NCBI RefSeq assembly: GCF_000150955.2
Contig: NC_011670.1
Location: 248,001 to 312,000 of the forward strand
Reading direction: 5' to 3'
Source: Phaeodactylum tricornutum CCAP 1055/1
Lineage: Eukaryota > Bacillariophyta > Bacillariophyceae > Surirellales > Neidiaceae
Length of the DNA: 64,000 nucleotides
In this document: positions 53,817 through 63,960 of the stretch, one piece after another
How the letters are laid out: each line of letters opens with the position of its first letter
How positions within the stretch are numbered: position 1 is the first letter of the stretch
Translations under genes and position numbers: made by a program
Notes under the pieces: model-generated
Database searches by the model: none
What the model saw: the letters and a program-made list of their open reading frames with translations, nothing else
What the model was told of the DNA's origin: nothing

Positions 53817-53967
53817 AAGACGAACGACCTTACCTCACGCACATTTTTGGGGAGTGTCGAATGCAACCCTTGGCGCTTTACATAAATATGCATGAATGGA
53901 TGTAACTTTTACTTTTAATAGGATCTTAATTTCCACATCTGGTTGCTGCATTGGCACCTCGACACGT

Positions 53968-55635
53968 TCAAGAGCTGCCCACATTGTTTTCCATTTTGTC
54001 TGGTAGGGCTGCGACTGGAGGGGGTGACTTAGCCGCTACGGCGAAGCAAAAGGCACTGGACAGGTAGCCAATGCAGACCCCGGCGGCGAGTAGATTTGCC
54101 AGCTCGGGAGAGGATTGACCGCCCCCACTCATCGATCCGTAGAGAAAACCCAGTAAGCTGGGCGCCAAGTTGGCAAACGCACCTGTCAAAGTAAACAAAC
54201 CTTGTGCCGTTCCGCCAATGCGGGGGCCCACTGTGGACTGTAGCGTACTAATGGTAGGTCCGAACCAGCATTCCGCTACAAAGTACTCGGCCGCCAAAAA
54301 GGCCATTGCAGTTTCAAAGGACTGCTCCGAATTCACTGCGTAGTACCAAGCTGGGGCTGCCAGAATCGATCCAACAACCGGCACCCACAGTCTTCGACCT
54401 ACGGGATCATCGGCTTGGTCCTTGACGGCATTGGACGAAAGCCAGTCTGCCGTTGCACCACCCAATAGCCCACTGAGACTAGCCCCGATTGCACTAATTC
54501 CGGCTTGAGCAATGGCGTACTCAGACTGTTGGTCGCTGAACACCATACGAAAATAGGGCGCTCCCCAAACACCGATGCATAAACCTGAACAGAAGCGCAA
54601 GAAACTACCAAGAAATATCCATTGGACACGACTGGTGGAGACAGCTTCTTGGACGTCGGCGAGTACCGAGCCATCGGTCGCGACACTTGTACCATCTGAC
54701 GCGAATTCTTGTCCTGTGCGTTTTTTGGGATCGTCGTCCTCTACCAAAGCGACGGTCGCGACCGCCGACGCAAAACCAATAGCCGAAACGACAAGTAATG
54801 TGCTCCTCCAACCCACTTGAGTATCCAAAATCAGTGACAACGAAGCCAACCCACTAGCGACAGCAACTCCTGTACCGTACACGCTCGTCGCCAACGCAAT
54901 CCGCTCTTCTGGTACGCGCTCTTTGATTAGCGTATAGGCCGTTGGCGTCGAAAACGCACAGGCCAAACCCATGGCCACGCGACACAGCAGTACTTCGGTA
55001 TACGTGTTGGCCAGTGCTGTACCCAATGTTGCGGCGGACCAACCGAGAGCAGCAGCGATCGTGAGCGTTCTGCGATTGAACCGATCGGACGCGATACCAG
55101 CTCCCAAGGTTGCCACTGCATAGAGTGCTGTAAAGGCAATAGATGCCAGCAAACCGTACTGGGCCTGATCAAAGCCAATATCCACATTCATCGCCTGAAA
55201 GGGAATCGCGTCATTGGAGAAATCGACAAGATAATTAATGGAATAGCGATTCCATTGGTTGGTAATGTACACGAACCAGAGAGGCAATACAATCGTAGCG
55301 AGCCACCCCGCTGATTCGGCAGATAGGCTTTGATCCTTACTTTCATCGCTTTCGTTGTCCGATCTCGCTCTCAGGGGGTGCTTTTTGAAAGTAGACGGAG
55401 TCAAAGTGGGCTCACGGATGCAACGTGTAGCGAAGTCCGAGTGACATAGGTTGGAGGGTGATCGATACCCGCACGTTGACATTGGCGACTGAAGGTTGCT
55501 CCTTGGCAAGGTGGAAAAAGGAACGAAAGCCGCGACGGCTTCTCTCTGAAAATGAAATTGACTGGCTATCACAGCAAGATTCGTCAGATACGCACCGCGG
55601 GTGAATCTCCGCATGTGGTTAACGGATGACTTCAT
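53968..55635 (-). CDS. Plastid-targeted MFS transporter, Spinster-like
   Basis: A 555-residue intronless protein. The N-terminus has a signal-like stretch and then AVAAFVPF, an ASAF-type motif with F at +1. Together with the Ser/Arg-rich sequence that follows this indicates plastid import, probably to an envelope membrane. About 12 membrane segments follow. The major-facilitator motif between segments 2 and 3 reads GAGIASDRFNRRT, and RVAMGLACAFSTPTAYTLI is typical of Spinster-type or anion:cation symporter MFS members. A long charged loop (DDDPKKRTGQEF and on) separates the two halves. The substrate is unknown; relatives move lysolipids, sugars or organic anions. Confidence 0.8.
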   Translation of the reverse strand: MKSSVNHMRRFTRGAYLTNLAVIASQFHFQREAVAAFVPFSTLPRSNLQSPMSTCGYRSPSNLCHSDFATRCIREPTLTPSTFKKHPLRARSDNESDESKDQSLSAESAGWLATIVLPLWFVYITNQWNRYSINYLVDFSNDAIPFQAMNVDIGFDQAQYGLLASIAFTALYAVATLGAGIASDRFNRRTLTIAAALGWSAATLGTALANTYTEVLLCRVAMGLACAFSTPTAYTLIKERVPEERIALATSVYGTGVAVASGLASLSLILDTQVGWRSTLLVVSAIGFASAVATVALVEDDDPKKRTGQEFASDGTSVATDGSVLADVQEAVSTSRVQWIFLGSFLRFCSGLCIGVWGAPYFRMVFSDQQSEYAIAQAGISAIGASLSGLLGGATADWLSSNAVKDQADDPVGRRLWVPVVGSILAAPAWYYAVNSEQSFETAMAFLAAEYFVAECWFGPTISTLQSTVGPRIGGTAQGLFTLTGAFANLAPSLLGFLYGSMSGGGQSSPELANLLAAGVCIGYLSSAFCFAVAAKSPPPVAALPDKMENNVGSS

Positions 55636-56125
55636 CGCGGATTGTTGTCGTCAAGCGAGAACACAACTTTACACCGTTCTTATACAGAGTCACTAAGCAC
55701 GAACATAGAATCTACCAAAAAAACTTAGGGAGAAATGTTGGGCTGCTGTAGCCATGCCGTGTTCTCTGCAGTCGTGGTCGAGAAAGGGGGTAGACCCGTA
55801 TAGCGCAACACAATTGTTTCATCTCATCAAAAAAATCGTCATGGTCTCGCGGTCCGAGCGACTAACAGTAGGGAATTCGAAATGATACGAAATTGTGGTT
55901 TCATCGTCATCCAATCGGAGCAAAGACAGATTTTATCCTATCTATTATGTGTCATATCGATATCGCATCAACTAATAATGTGTCAACCTTATAGTTGCAA
56001 CTACAATTAGCTCTTTTCCTCCCCAAACTCTCTCACTGTCAGTCAATATCGAAATTGACCCTCTAGCTAGTCTGCCCTTGCCTTTGTACAATTACCCTTA
56101 TGAAGAGTCATCAAACAAATACGGA
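55636..56125. other. Divergent promoter region, MFS gene / hypothetical gene
   Basis: About 490 bp without a supported gene. The downstream frame is open from 56078, but the first ATG is at 56126. Confidence 0.45.
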
Positions 56126-56857
56126 ATGCCTCTACGAACCCTAGAGACAGACCCGGTAGGCTCACCATCCACCAATACCTTTTTGGCCTCCTTGACGTTC
56201 ACAAATGGACAAAATCTTCGCAAATGCGACTGCGACGAGTGTGGCATCTCGGTGGTACCGTTCGCTATTGCCCAGGCCGTAACTCGCTACAAACGGCAAA
56301 AGCTCGAAAGCGGACCGTTGAAGCGAACGCAACACAGATCTTTGATACAACGACACGGCACTATCTCCGTTTACGAATGGTTAATTCCCGTACACGCGGA
56401 ACCTTTAATAGAATTCGGCAACAGCCATAGATTGGTTTGGGTCAAAAGACTGCCGAAATACTCACAGATCCAGTCAATCGGCATGGGTATAATTGGGTCG
56501 AGCACCGAAGAAAAAGGTCGACTGAATGAAGATTGGGAGGAAGGCAGCATCTATCTTGTCCCCAGTAATGGCGGGAAAGCAGTTGGCTGGGTGCATGTCG
56601 ATCTGCAAGCAGGAGACAATCGGCTTATTTCCGACACCGAGACAGCATTAAGGGAAACGAATGATGTTGGACCCGTTCTCCTACGGATTGCCAAGGTTCC
56701 GACCGCAGCGATAGATGCTTCACATGTGGAGGGAAATGAAGAAGCGCATTGGTCAGAAAAGATCCGCCGAATTTGCTGTCATACCGTAAGTAACTCGAGC
56801 GGCGTATTGTCAGTCAAAGATACTGAGGCGTTAAAAGAGGTAATAAAAAGCCTTTAA
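56126..56857 (+). CDS. Hypothetical protein with a Cys-rich start
   Basis: A 243-residue protein from ATG 56126. The first 30 residues are Thr/Ser/Pro-containing, followed by KCDCDECGISVVPF, whose three closely spaced cysteines could bind metal. The rest has alternating strands and charged helices (LIPVHAEPLIEF, VGWVHVDLQAGDN, VGPVLLRIAKV) and looks like a globular soluble protein. I recognise no family. It converges on the TCP11-like gene with only 36 bp between stops. The frame is open 16 codons upstream of the ATG through TTG, so an upstream exon is possible. Confidence 0.55.
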   Translation: MPLRTLETDPVGSPSTNTFLASLTFTNGQNLRKCDCDECGISVVPFAIAQAVTRYKRQKLESGPLKRTQHRSLIQRHGTISVYEWLIPVHAEPLIEFGNSHRLVWVKRLPKYSQIQSIGMGIIGSSTEEKGRLNEDWEEGSIYLVPSNGGKAVGWVHVDLQAGDNRLISDTETALRETNDVGPVLLRIAKVPTAAIDASHVEGNEEAHWSEKIRRICCHTVSNSSGVLSVKDTEALKEVIKSL

Positions 56858-56893
56858 ACTACATAGTTAATAAAGAAGTCTAAATAAGTACCT

Positions 56894-58414
56894 TTACGTT
56901 CCACTGCACTCTTGAAGAATCAATCGATCTAACAAAGCGTCCCCAAATACCCTCCATGCCAAGTGAATTATTTTGCGAGCCAACAAAGCCGATTCGGACA
57001 GATCTGAGGCATAAAACGCTAAACCGTTATGCCGAAAGATGCTCTTGGCTCTCTCTAGAAATAATGCTTTTCCCTGATCGATCATCGCAGGATTCTTTTG
57101 ATGCAACAGAACTTCGCCACTTTGAAGTACATTCGGCATGCTTTGTAACGATTCTGGAGGCCACGTGACGGTTTCACTAAAGCATGTCTTCATCCGCCGC
57201 TCCAACACTTGGAGGACGGGATCCTCGGCCTGCAAGACTGCTCGTGTGCGACCCCTGAGAGTCTCTTCAGCAGCAGAATCTATACTGTTGGAATTTGACC
57301 ATTTTCGAGAAAGATTGATCACGGCTACCGATACTTCATCTTGATACTGACCGGGCGTTTTGCTTAAAGGTTCGCTGATGGCCTGCACTAAAGCGACGCG
57401 ACGACTCTCCAAAGACGGAGTGTCCTCGGTCGCGAGCTTGAGTACGTCCGGAGATTGCTTCGCCGCGGTACATGCGTGCAATGCTAGGGCCGACCCAGCT
57501 ACTGCTAAACGTGTCAAGGATCGGATCCTCCGCAAGGCATCTTGATCGTGGTCCAGAACTTCGGGTAGTTGCAGCGGTGGCCGTGTGCCGGGACGGAAAA
57601 CAATCTCGTCTATCCAACCACGAAAGACCAAAGCCTGTCGCGCCTCCGGCGAGACCAGCAATCCTTTTCTTTCGCTGTCCGGAATAGCAGCGAACAATTC
57701 CTGAATCCACAACTTCGTGGCCTTGGCATTGTTTAGTTCTACCAATGACCCGTGACTCTGCTCAAAATGTCGCCGTTTGAGTGCCACTCCATGCTCGTGA
57801 ATGCGCGGCGCCCAGACGCGACCCAGGTAGAAATTTTGTTTATCGGTCTGACACTGCTCAGCCTTTTGTAACAAGTAAAGTATCGATGTGACCACAAAAG
57901 ATAAGTCAACGTGATTCGATGGAGACTGGGCCGTTTCTAGCCACGCCAACGTGCTCATACTCCGAGCTGGAGACTCTAATTGTACAAGCGCTTGTGCGGC
58001 TTGCACAACGAGCCCGTTCAGATCAGCCAGGCTTTGGGCTTGCAAAATAGACTCCTTTTGCAAGAGCCCATGGAGGTCGGTTCGGGAGGGTACCAACGCC
58101 CGTAGATGATTATGGAGGTCGCTAAGTAATTCTTGAACTGCCGAATTTCGTTGGGATCGTTCCGATTCGTCGAGTACGCGATCGCGAAAGGCAGCTTTCA
58201 GCATTACACTGATATCATTAATGCCAGTATTTGTGCGAACACGAGCTAAAGACTCATCAAAATTTGTAAAGGATAAGGTTTCCAAGTCTGCGGGCTGACC
58301 GGATATCGTCAGTTTTGAAAAGTCGGAAGGGTCAGCAAGGAGAACCCTGTGGATCAAGCTCGAGTCAGCAACAACGCTGGCCGGCAAATCTATGTCCGAC
58401 ATTGCTTGACTCAT
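56894..58414 (-). CDS. TCP11-like protein
   Basis: A 506-residue, largely helical protein. It resembles the TCP11/Sok1 family in the stretch LQLPEVLDHDQDALRRIRSL (family pattern: P-E-x-L, then D and a leucine-rich helix) and in the flanking helices, including the earlier RVWAPRIHEHGVALKRRHF. TCP11 proteins affect cAMP/PKA-linked signalling in yeast (Sok1) and sperm function in mammals, but their biochemistry is unclear. The match is moderate. ATG 58414 is the first in frame (upstream only TTG), and a second ATG lies four codons later. Confidence 0.45.
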   Translation of the reverse strand: MSQAMSDIDLPASVVADSSLIHRVLLADPSDFSKLTISGQPADLETLSFTNFDESLARVRTNTGINDISVMLKAAFRDRVLDESERSQRNSAVQELLSDLHNHLRALVPSRTDLHGLLQKESILQAQSLADLNGLVVQAAQALVQLESPARSMSTLAWLETAQSPSNHVDLSFVVTSILYLLQKAEQCQTDKQNFYLGRVWAPRIHEHGVALKRRHFEQSHGSLVELNNAKATKLWIQELFAAIPDSERKGLLVSPEARQALVFRGWIDEIVFRPGTRPPLQLPEVLDHDQDALRRIRSLTRLAVAGSALALHACTAAKQSPDVLKLATEDTPSLESRRVALVQAISEPLSKTPGQYQDEVSVAVINLSRKWSNSNSIDSAAEETLRGRTRAVLQAEDPVLQVLERRMKTCFSETVTWPPESLQSMPNVLQSGEVLLHQKNPAMIDQGKALFLERAKSIFRHNGLAFYASDLSESALLARKIIHLAWRVFGDALLDRLILQECSGT

Positions 58415-58786
58415 CGTGAATATTGCTATTATGCCGTAAATGATGGTCAACCAAAAAGGACGTCAAATGTTGCATGTTTCTCAGCCTCGGCCACGTTCAA
58501 TAGAGAACTGGTTTGATGCGAATTACGAACCCCAAACTTTCCGGTTCAGGTTTACAGTTAGAAAGGAATTTGACACGAGATTCCAGGCTTTCCGTTGGCT
58601 GCAGCAATCACGGACGATTTCGAACGACTCAAGACTCAGAAAACAAACCGTAGAGTGCCCGATTCACAGACAACAATCCTGCCTTACAGTTAGCGACATC
58701 CTTTTGCAGAGGCCGATAATTACAACTTTACTCTACTATACGTTGCATTACACGAAACAAATCTGTTAGGAAGGAAGAAGGATGCC
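58415..58786. other. Divergent promoter region, TCP11-like gene / RBMX2-like gene
   Basis: About 370 bp without a gene. It ends with a minimal upstream ORF at 58782-58790 that overlaps the RBMX2 start codon. Confidence 0.5.
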
Positions 58787-59634
58787 ATGAACACCATAAA
58801 AGAAATATTGCGGATCAACGAAGAAGAGTTAAAACGCGGGTTGGCCGGCACGGCGGCTTCTTGGCACCAGCAATACGCGCAATCGGCGTGGGTCTATGTG
58901 GGTAACCTGGACCATGCTCTTACGGAAGGGGACGTCATTTGCGTACTTAGTCAGTACGGCGAAATCGAGGACTTACACCTGGTGCGCGAAGAAGATACGG
59001 GCAAGTCCCGGGGTTTTGCCTTTTGCAAATACGAAGACGCGCGATCGTGTGTGTTGGCGGTCGACAACTTCACCGGGATCGAGGTACGAACATTGTTGCG
59101 GTTGGCGTGAACTTCTGGAAATTGCATACCTTATTTACAACCTGTTTCGGTTCTTCAAAGCTTTGCGGACGATCGTTGCGGGTTGATCACGTCGAAAACT
59201 ATCGTTTACCGAAACACTTAATGGACAAAGAAGACCAGGCTACTGTACCGTCATTGGATCCAGGACACGCCTACCAGAATAAGGAGCTCGCTAACGAGTA
59301 CAGTCTCGATAAGGGCCATGATTTGTTTGCACCGCCATCTAAAGAAGAAAAACCAGACGCGAATGCAAAGGAGGCAAAACGCGAAAGGCAACGGGAGCGT
59401 CATCAAAAACAAGAAGAAAAAGAACAAAGGAGGAGAGACCGCGAACGCAGACGGTCAGAACGCGAAGACAAACACCGGAAGAAACGGGCTAGAGAGATAA
59501 GTGCGGATGAGCGACGCGAGAGGTCCTCCACCGACAATGACACACACAGAAGGCGACGAAAAAACGAAGGAACCGACCGAGACCGAAAAAGTAGATCGCC
59601 TTCTCATGAAATGCCAGGAAATCAGTTTTGTTGA
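58787..59634 (+). CDS. RNA-binding protein RBMX2/Ist3 (Snu17), 2 exons
   Basis: Exons are 58787-59083 and 59161-59634, giving 256 residues. The short N-terminal helix ending in SWHQQYAQSAWVYVGNLD leads into one RRM (RNP-2 VYVGNL, RNP-1 KSRGFAFCKY), with the conserved AVDNFTGI-LCGRSLRVDHVENY end. This is the RBMX2/Ist3 pattern, a subunit of the RES complex that acts in pre-mRNA splicing and nuclear retention of unspliced RNA. The C-terminal 100 residues are an Arg/Glu/Lys-rich tail (RDRERRRSEREDKHRKK and RDRKSRSPS), typical of spliceosomal proteins. The start is fixed by the conserved SWHQQY lead. A three-codon upstream ORF abuts it. Confidence 0.9.
59084..59160 (+). other. Intron of the RBMX2-like gene
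   Basis: GT-AG intron of 77 bp in phase 0 (donor GTACGA, acceptor TTCAAAG), joining NFTGIE to LCGRSLRVDHV within the RRM. Confidence 0.88.
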
Positions 59635-60087
59635 TCTTTTCATCAGAATATTTGAATGTGATTCTTCTTCACCCACGATCGACTTTGTCAGCTCATTTGG
59701 CCGATATTTTTTGACGGGACACTATTTATGACAAGCACAAAATTCACATTTCGGCAACAAAACAGAGATAAAGGGTAGGAGGCAGTCGATGAAGACGGTA
59801 TAGCAAAAATGTCATAAATGCATCGCATCTCCTCCTTTAGGACTGCTTGGGTTGATGTGCGTAGCGGATTTTTGTTGACTGTCTTTTTACAGTTAAGCTC
59901 CACGAGATGGTGAAATATTATTCACGTGGCTTTGAATTCTTTTCTCGGCTCGATCAAAGGTAGTACCTTTAAAACCCTCCTTTGAATGAAACCCTAGTTC
60001 ATGAGATGTTGTACATATACAATCCGTAAAAATGAGCATTTCGTTCTGCAGTAGAAGTAGATCCTGTTCACAGTCAAATGTTTGACA
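59635..60087. other. Intergenic region
   Basis: About 450 bp between two plus-strand genes. No supported gene; a minus-strand frame that starts in the HD-domain gene and ends here is taken as a shadow. Confidence 0.5.
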
Positions 60088-60897
60088 ATGGTGTCCAGTC
60101 CTAGAATACTCTTGGCGGCAAAGGCTGCTGATGATCCCCTCGTAGTAAAAACACTTTGTTTGTTGAGGGATTTCTACAAAACGAACACACAAATCAAAGA
60201 GTCTCATGGCTTGACGCACGTTCTGGCCGTTTACCGGCACGCAGTGCACGCTATCGACTCTGTCGAAGACTCGCGTTTTACTCACCCAGATGCCGTTGAG
60301 ATTCTCCTTGCCGCGTTGTTGCACGATGTAGACGATCGGAAATATTTTCCTGATCAAGCCGCAGACGACTGCTTAAACGCAAAGAATATTTTGAACAATG
60401 CCAATGTCCCAGATCAAGCCATTGCTCGAGTCCATAGCATGGTTCAGATGGTGAGCTGCTCCAAGAATGGGAATTCCGTGCCGGAAGAAATTCGCGAATC
60501 CAATCGCTACTACAAACTCATTCCAAGATGGAGTGATCGACTGGAGGCTGTCGGGCGACAAGGTGTCGTTCGTTGCTACCAATACGCCAAAGAAAAGAAC
60601 AATCCGCTGTCTAGCAATGCTTCGCCCAAGGCCACTACTTTGGCAGAAATGTGGGAGTTTGCCTCTCCGTCGAGGTTTGACCAATATCAGTCGAGTGGTG
60701 GGAACTCGGCCGACATGATTTCGCACTATTACGACAAACTCCTCCACGTTGCGCGGCCACCAAAAGAAATTGTTCAAAATCGATACCTTGAGGAGCAGGC
60801 CGAAGCAAGTGTCGCGCCTCTCATCGAAGTTTGTCTACGCTTCGGTCAGACAGGTACTGTTGACGAAAAGTACTTACAAGCTTTAGCATCAGAATGA
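60088..60897 (+). CDS. HD-domain phosphohydrolase-like protein
   Basis: A 269-residue soluble protein. The HD metal site is visible as SHGLTHVLAVYRHA (first His) and LLAALLHDVDDRKYF (the HD pair), with a later aspartate in PRWSDRLEAVG that could complete it. HD proteins of this size often act on nucleotides or phosphate esters. The substrate cannot be deduced. The first in-frame ATG (60088) is used. No targeting sequence is seen. Its place between purine genes is suggestive but not evidence of function. Confidence 0.72.
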   Translation: MVSSPRILLAAKAADDPLVVKTLCLLRDFYKTNTQIKESHGLTHVLAVYRHAVHAIDSVEDSRFTHPDAVEILLAALLHDVDDRKYFPDQAADDCLNAKNILNNANVPDQAIARVHSMVQMVSCSKNGNSVPEEIRESNRYYKLIPRWSDRLEAVGRQGVVRCYQYAKEKNNPLSSNASPKATTLAEMWEFASPSRFDQYQSSGGNSADMISHYYDKLLHVARPPKEIVQNRYLEEQAEASVAPLIEVCLRFGQTGTVDEKYLQALASE

Positions 60898-61454
60898 GGA
60901 ATTTGAAGATCGTGCAACTAGAGCGGTTCATTGGTATGAGCAGCGCTTTAGAGTCTGGGATACATTCATTTTCCGGATACAAGATTTAAAGCCTTCCAAG
61001 GAAACATGATGTCTTGTGTGAAGTCTGTTCATGATGTAACATCAAATCTAGCATTAGCGATATTAATAGTTATGCTCGTTAGGATGACTAGTATAAAGGT
61101 GCAAAAGCTTTGATTGCAATGCCATGCCTCACATGACATGTGAATTTGATGCGACATGCGTCATGTCTTACATATTCTCAAATACTTAATGTAGCTTTTA
61201 TTCAATATTTTGAAAAGACAGTACAGATTGATGTCAATTAGATATGGCAAGGCGCGGACGTGGCGTCGGTCTTCAGGACCGAGAACCACGTGCTTCCAGT
61301 TCGCGTTGGGAACTTCCTTGATTATTTGTCTCCGCGATAGTTTCGCGATAAGGTCAACCATGCATAGGTATTCTCGTTGTTCTGTCAAAACCTGGTTGTG
61401 ACACTCCCGGCATCACACCTTGACCGTGGGTGCGTCGATCCAACGGCGTCCAAA
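60898..61454. other. Intergenic region
   Basis: About 560 bp. A short minus-strand frame at 61161-61361 has some coding appearance but no support, so I do not annotate it. Confidence 0.45.
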
Positions 61455-61949
61455 ATGTACATCACCATGATCAGACTTTCCCAGTTTGTACTTGTAGTTC
61501 TACTCCTATCATTAGACCTGATTGAAGGCTTTTACCGAGGAGTCGTCGAGACAAATGCATGGTCGCCTCCGGGAAAGCGACGAAATGCGAACGGTCTGGT
61601 TGCTCCGCGAACGTGCTCGAGCAGGCTGTGCGCGAGTTTCAGGTTCAAGAATGTAGAAGAAATGCTGGATAACTTTCGCGAAGAGCCTCTGCTCATATCG
61701 TTCACAGCCATAAATTGCGGTCCATGTAAATTGCAAAAAAAAGAGCTTCAGGCGGTATCGAAACTTGTTGGCGCCAAGTTTAACATGGTGGCGATCGACA
61801 CCGATCGGTGGCCGCGTATTGGTACCAAGTTTTCCGTAGGAAAGCTTCCTTGCTTGGTTGTACTAAAGAACGGTGTAGTACTTGCCAGACTTGAAGGCCT
61901 GACGAAGGCGGAAGTCGTGGCGGACCAGGTCCGCGCTTACCTTTTGTAA
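61455..61949 (+). CDS. Thioredoxin-like protein, plastid-targeted
   Basis: A 164-residue protein. The start at ATG 61455 gives a strong signal peptide (RLSQFVLVVLLLSLDL) ending IEG/F, with F at the expected +1 position of diatom plastid presequences; a short Arg-rich transit stretch follows. The mature domain has the redox motif INCGPCKLQKKELQ, where the usual W before CGPC is replaced by N, and the KLPCLVV segment with the cis-proline. It should swap disulfides of plastid proteins, but the atypical residue before CGPC may tune its potential. Subclass (m, y or other) is not clear. Confidence 0.78.
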   Translation: MYITMIRLSQFVLVVLLLSLDLIEGFYRGVVETNAWSPPGKRRNANGLVAPRTCSSRLCASFRFKNVEEMLDNFREEPLLISFTAINCGPCKLQKKELQAVSKLVGAKFNMVAIDTDRWPRIGTKFSVGKLPCLVVLKNGVVLARLEGLTKAEVVADQVRAYLL

Positions 61950-62364
61950 AGCTATCCCCGCACGATACCAACCAGTCTACACCACCCCGCTCAGCAAGCT
62001 CTTCACACATATCGAGAAAGCGCTACCCTCTCTCTCTCCCCATCAATTTTGTCCTGTACGCATGCTCTGAACTTAAAAAAATGCTGATAAGCTATAATGA
62101 ACAGTTACTTTGAAGTCAGACAAAAAAAAAGGCCGATGAGACGGACGTAGTTGCTACAACCTCGTTGTTTAGGCCGACATGCTATCAGATAGAGAGAACG
62201 GCAAAGAATATGTGTCGGTGACGATTGTAAACACTAGAAGCTAGTAATAGAGCGTTCCGGCAAAGATGCACTCCAAGCTATCGTAGGCAGATGTACAGAA
62301 GTGTATACACTTCGAAAACCAGGAAATACGCTACGGGTTGCCAGCATGGCTCTATTCGGCATTT
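61950..62364. other. Convergent intergenic region, thioredoxin-like gene / adenylosuccinate lyase gene
   Basis: About 415 bp between two 3' ends. A poly-A tract lies near 62124; nothing else is evident. Confidence 0.5.
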
Positions 62365-63960
62365 TTAAACATTCACTCCATCCACACTCGCAATCTTCAG
62401 AAGATCCTTATGCTGCTCCAGAACAGGATTCACTTCTTCGGCCATGAACTCGTCCACTTGTTCCGGCGCACGACCACAGAATTTGCGCGGGTCGATCATC
62501 TCGTCCAACTTGCTGTGGACGGGTGCAAACAATGGATCGTTTTTGATGCGTTGCATCAAATCATTCGGTTTACCTTCGCCTTTGACGACCGCACCAGCGT
62601 CCATGGAGTGCACACGAATAACTTCGTGCAATTCTTGACGATCGCCGCCAGCCTTGACACCTATGTCAGCCGAGAAACAAAGGCAACATTTCAAGATGAG
62701 ACATCACTGATTCCCTACGAAAAAGTCACTCACAGTCATTGCATTCTCCGACTTACATTCCATCATGATGTTTTCCGTGGCCATAAACGGCAACTCCGCC
62801 ATAACGTGCGCTTTGACTACTTCGGGCCACACGTGCAAACCGTCGCTGATGTTTTCCAACAAACTCAGAATAACGTCGGTTCCCAAGAAAGCTTCCGGTA
62901 GAATAATTCTCCGAATCGCCGAATCATCCAGGGTGCGTTCGAACCACTGAGCCGCGTGCGTATGGGCCGCACCATCCGGTAGTCCCATCACGTACCGGGC
63001 AATGGAGCAAACGCGTTCGCAGCGCATGGGGTTGCGCTTGTAGGCCATAGCGGAGGAACCGATTTGCGTCTTGGCGAAGGGTTCCTCCACTTCCTTGAGG
63101 TTGGCTAGTAGACGAATATCACCGCACATCTTGTACGCCGATTGCGCAATGCCAGAGAGGACCGATATAATATAGAATTCAATCTTGCGGGTATACGTTT
63201 GTCCCGAAACAGGGATCACCTTGTTGAATCCCATGAGCTCACACACGCGTTTGTTCAACGCCTTGACCTTGTCGTGATCGCCGTCGAAGAGTTCCAAAAA
63301 GGAAGCCTGCGTCCCGGTGGTACCCTTGACGCCACGCATCGGCAACTTCTCCAACTCCGTATCGATGCGTTCCATATCCAACAGCAGATCCTGCATCCAC
63401 AAAGTGCAGCGCTTGCCCACAGTCGTCAACTGCGCCGGTTGGTAGTGCGTAAATCCGAGGGTTGGTAGATCGCGGTACTTTTCCGCGAACGTTTTGAGTG
63501 TCGCGAGAACCTTGACTAGTTTGCGCTGTACGAGCTTGAGGGCGTCCCTGATCTGGACAATGTCGGTATTGTCCCCGACGTAGCAGGAGGTGGCTCCCAA
63601 GTGAATGACGGGCATGGCCTTGGGAGCAGCGGCACCAAAGGCGTGCACGTGTCCCATGACGTCGTGCCGGAATTCCGACTCCTTTTGGGCGGCCAGTTCG
63701 AAATCGACTCGGAAGAGGTTGGTCCGCATTTCTTCCAACTGCTCGTCGGTGATATCGATACCGAGTTCTTGCTCGGCCGTCGCGAGTGCCGTCCAGAGCT
63801 TCCGCCAGGTGGTGAACTTCATCGCGGGGGACCAGACAAAGCTCATTTCCTTGGTCGCGTATCGAGACACCAAAGGGTGTTCGTAGGTGCGGTGGGACGG
63901 TAAGGCGTCGGCGGGGAACGTCGCCGCCGCTTCCAAAAACTTCTCCGCATTCGAACTCAT
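62365..63960 (-). CDS. Adenylosuccinate lyase (PurB), 2 exons
   Basis: Exons are 62757-63960 and 62365-62660 (minus strand), giving 499 residues. The intron (donor GTAAGT, acceptor GACATAG) restores [15 protein letters not shown], a conserved helix. The enzyme cleaves SAICAR to AICAR and adenylosuccinate to AMP, each releasing fumarate. Signatures are [30 protein letters not shown] (active-site histidine region) and [17 protein letters not shown], the fumarase-superfamily signature. Length and order match animal and plant-type enzymes. No targeting sequence is seen. The gene is complete, starting 40 bp from the window end. Confidence 0.94.
62661..62756 (-). other. Intron of the adenylosuccinate lyase gene
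   Basis: GT-AG intron of 96 bp in phase 1 (donor GTAAGT, acceptor GACATAG). Confidence 0.9.

Noticed and set aside
61161-61361. A small minus-strand frame starting MVDLIAKLSRRQIIKEV
   Set aside because: It has some coding look, but no family, no clear gene structure, and it lies in the upstream region of the thioredoxin-like gene.
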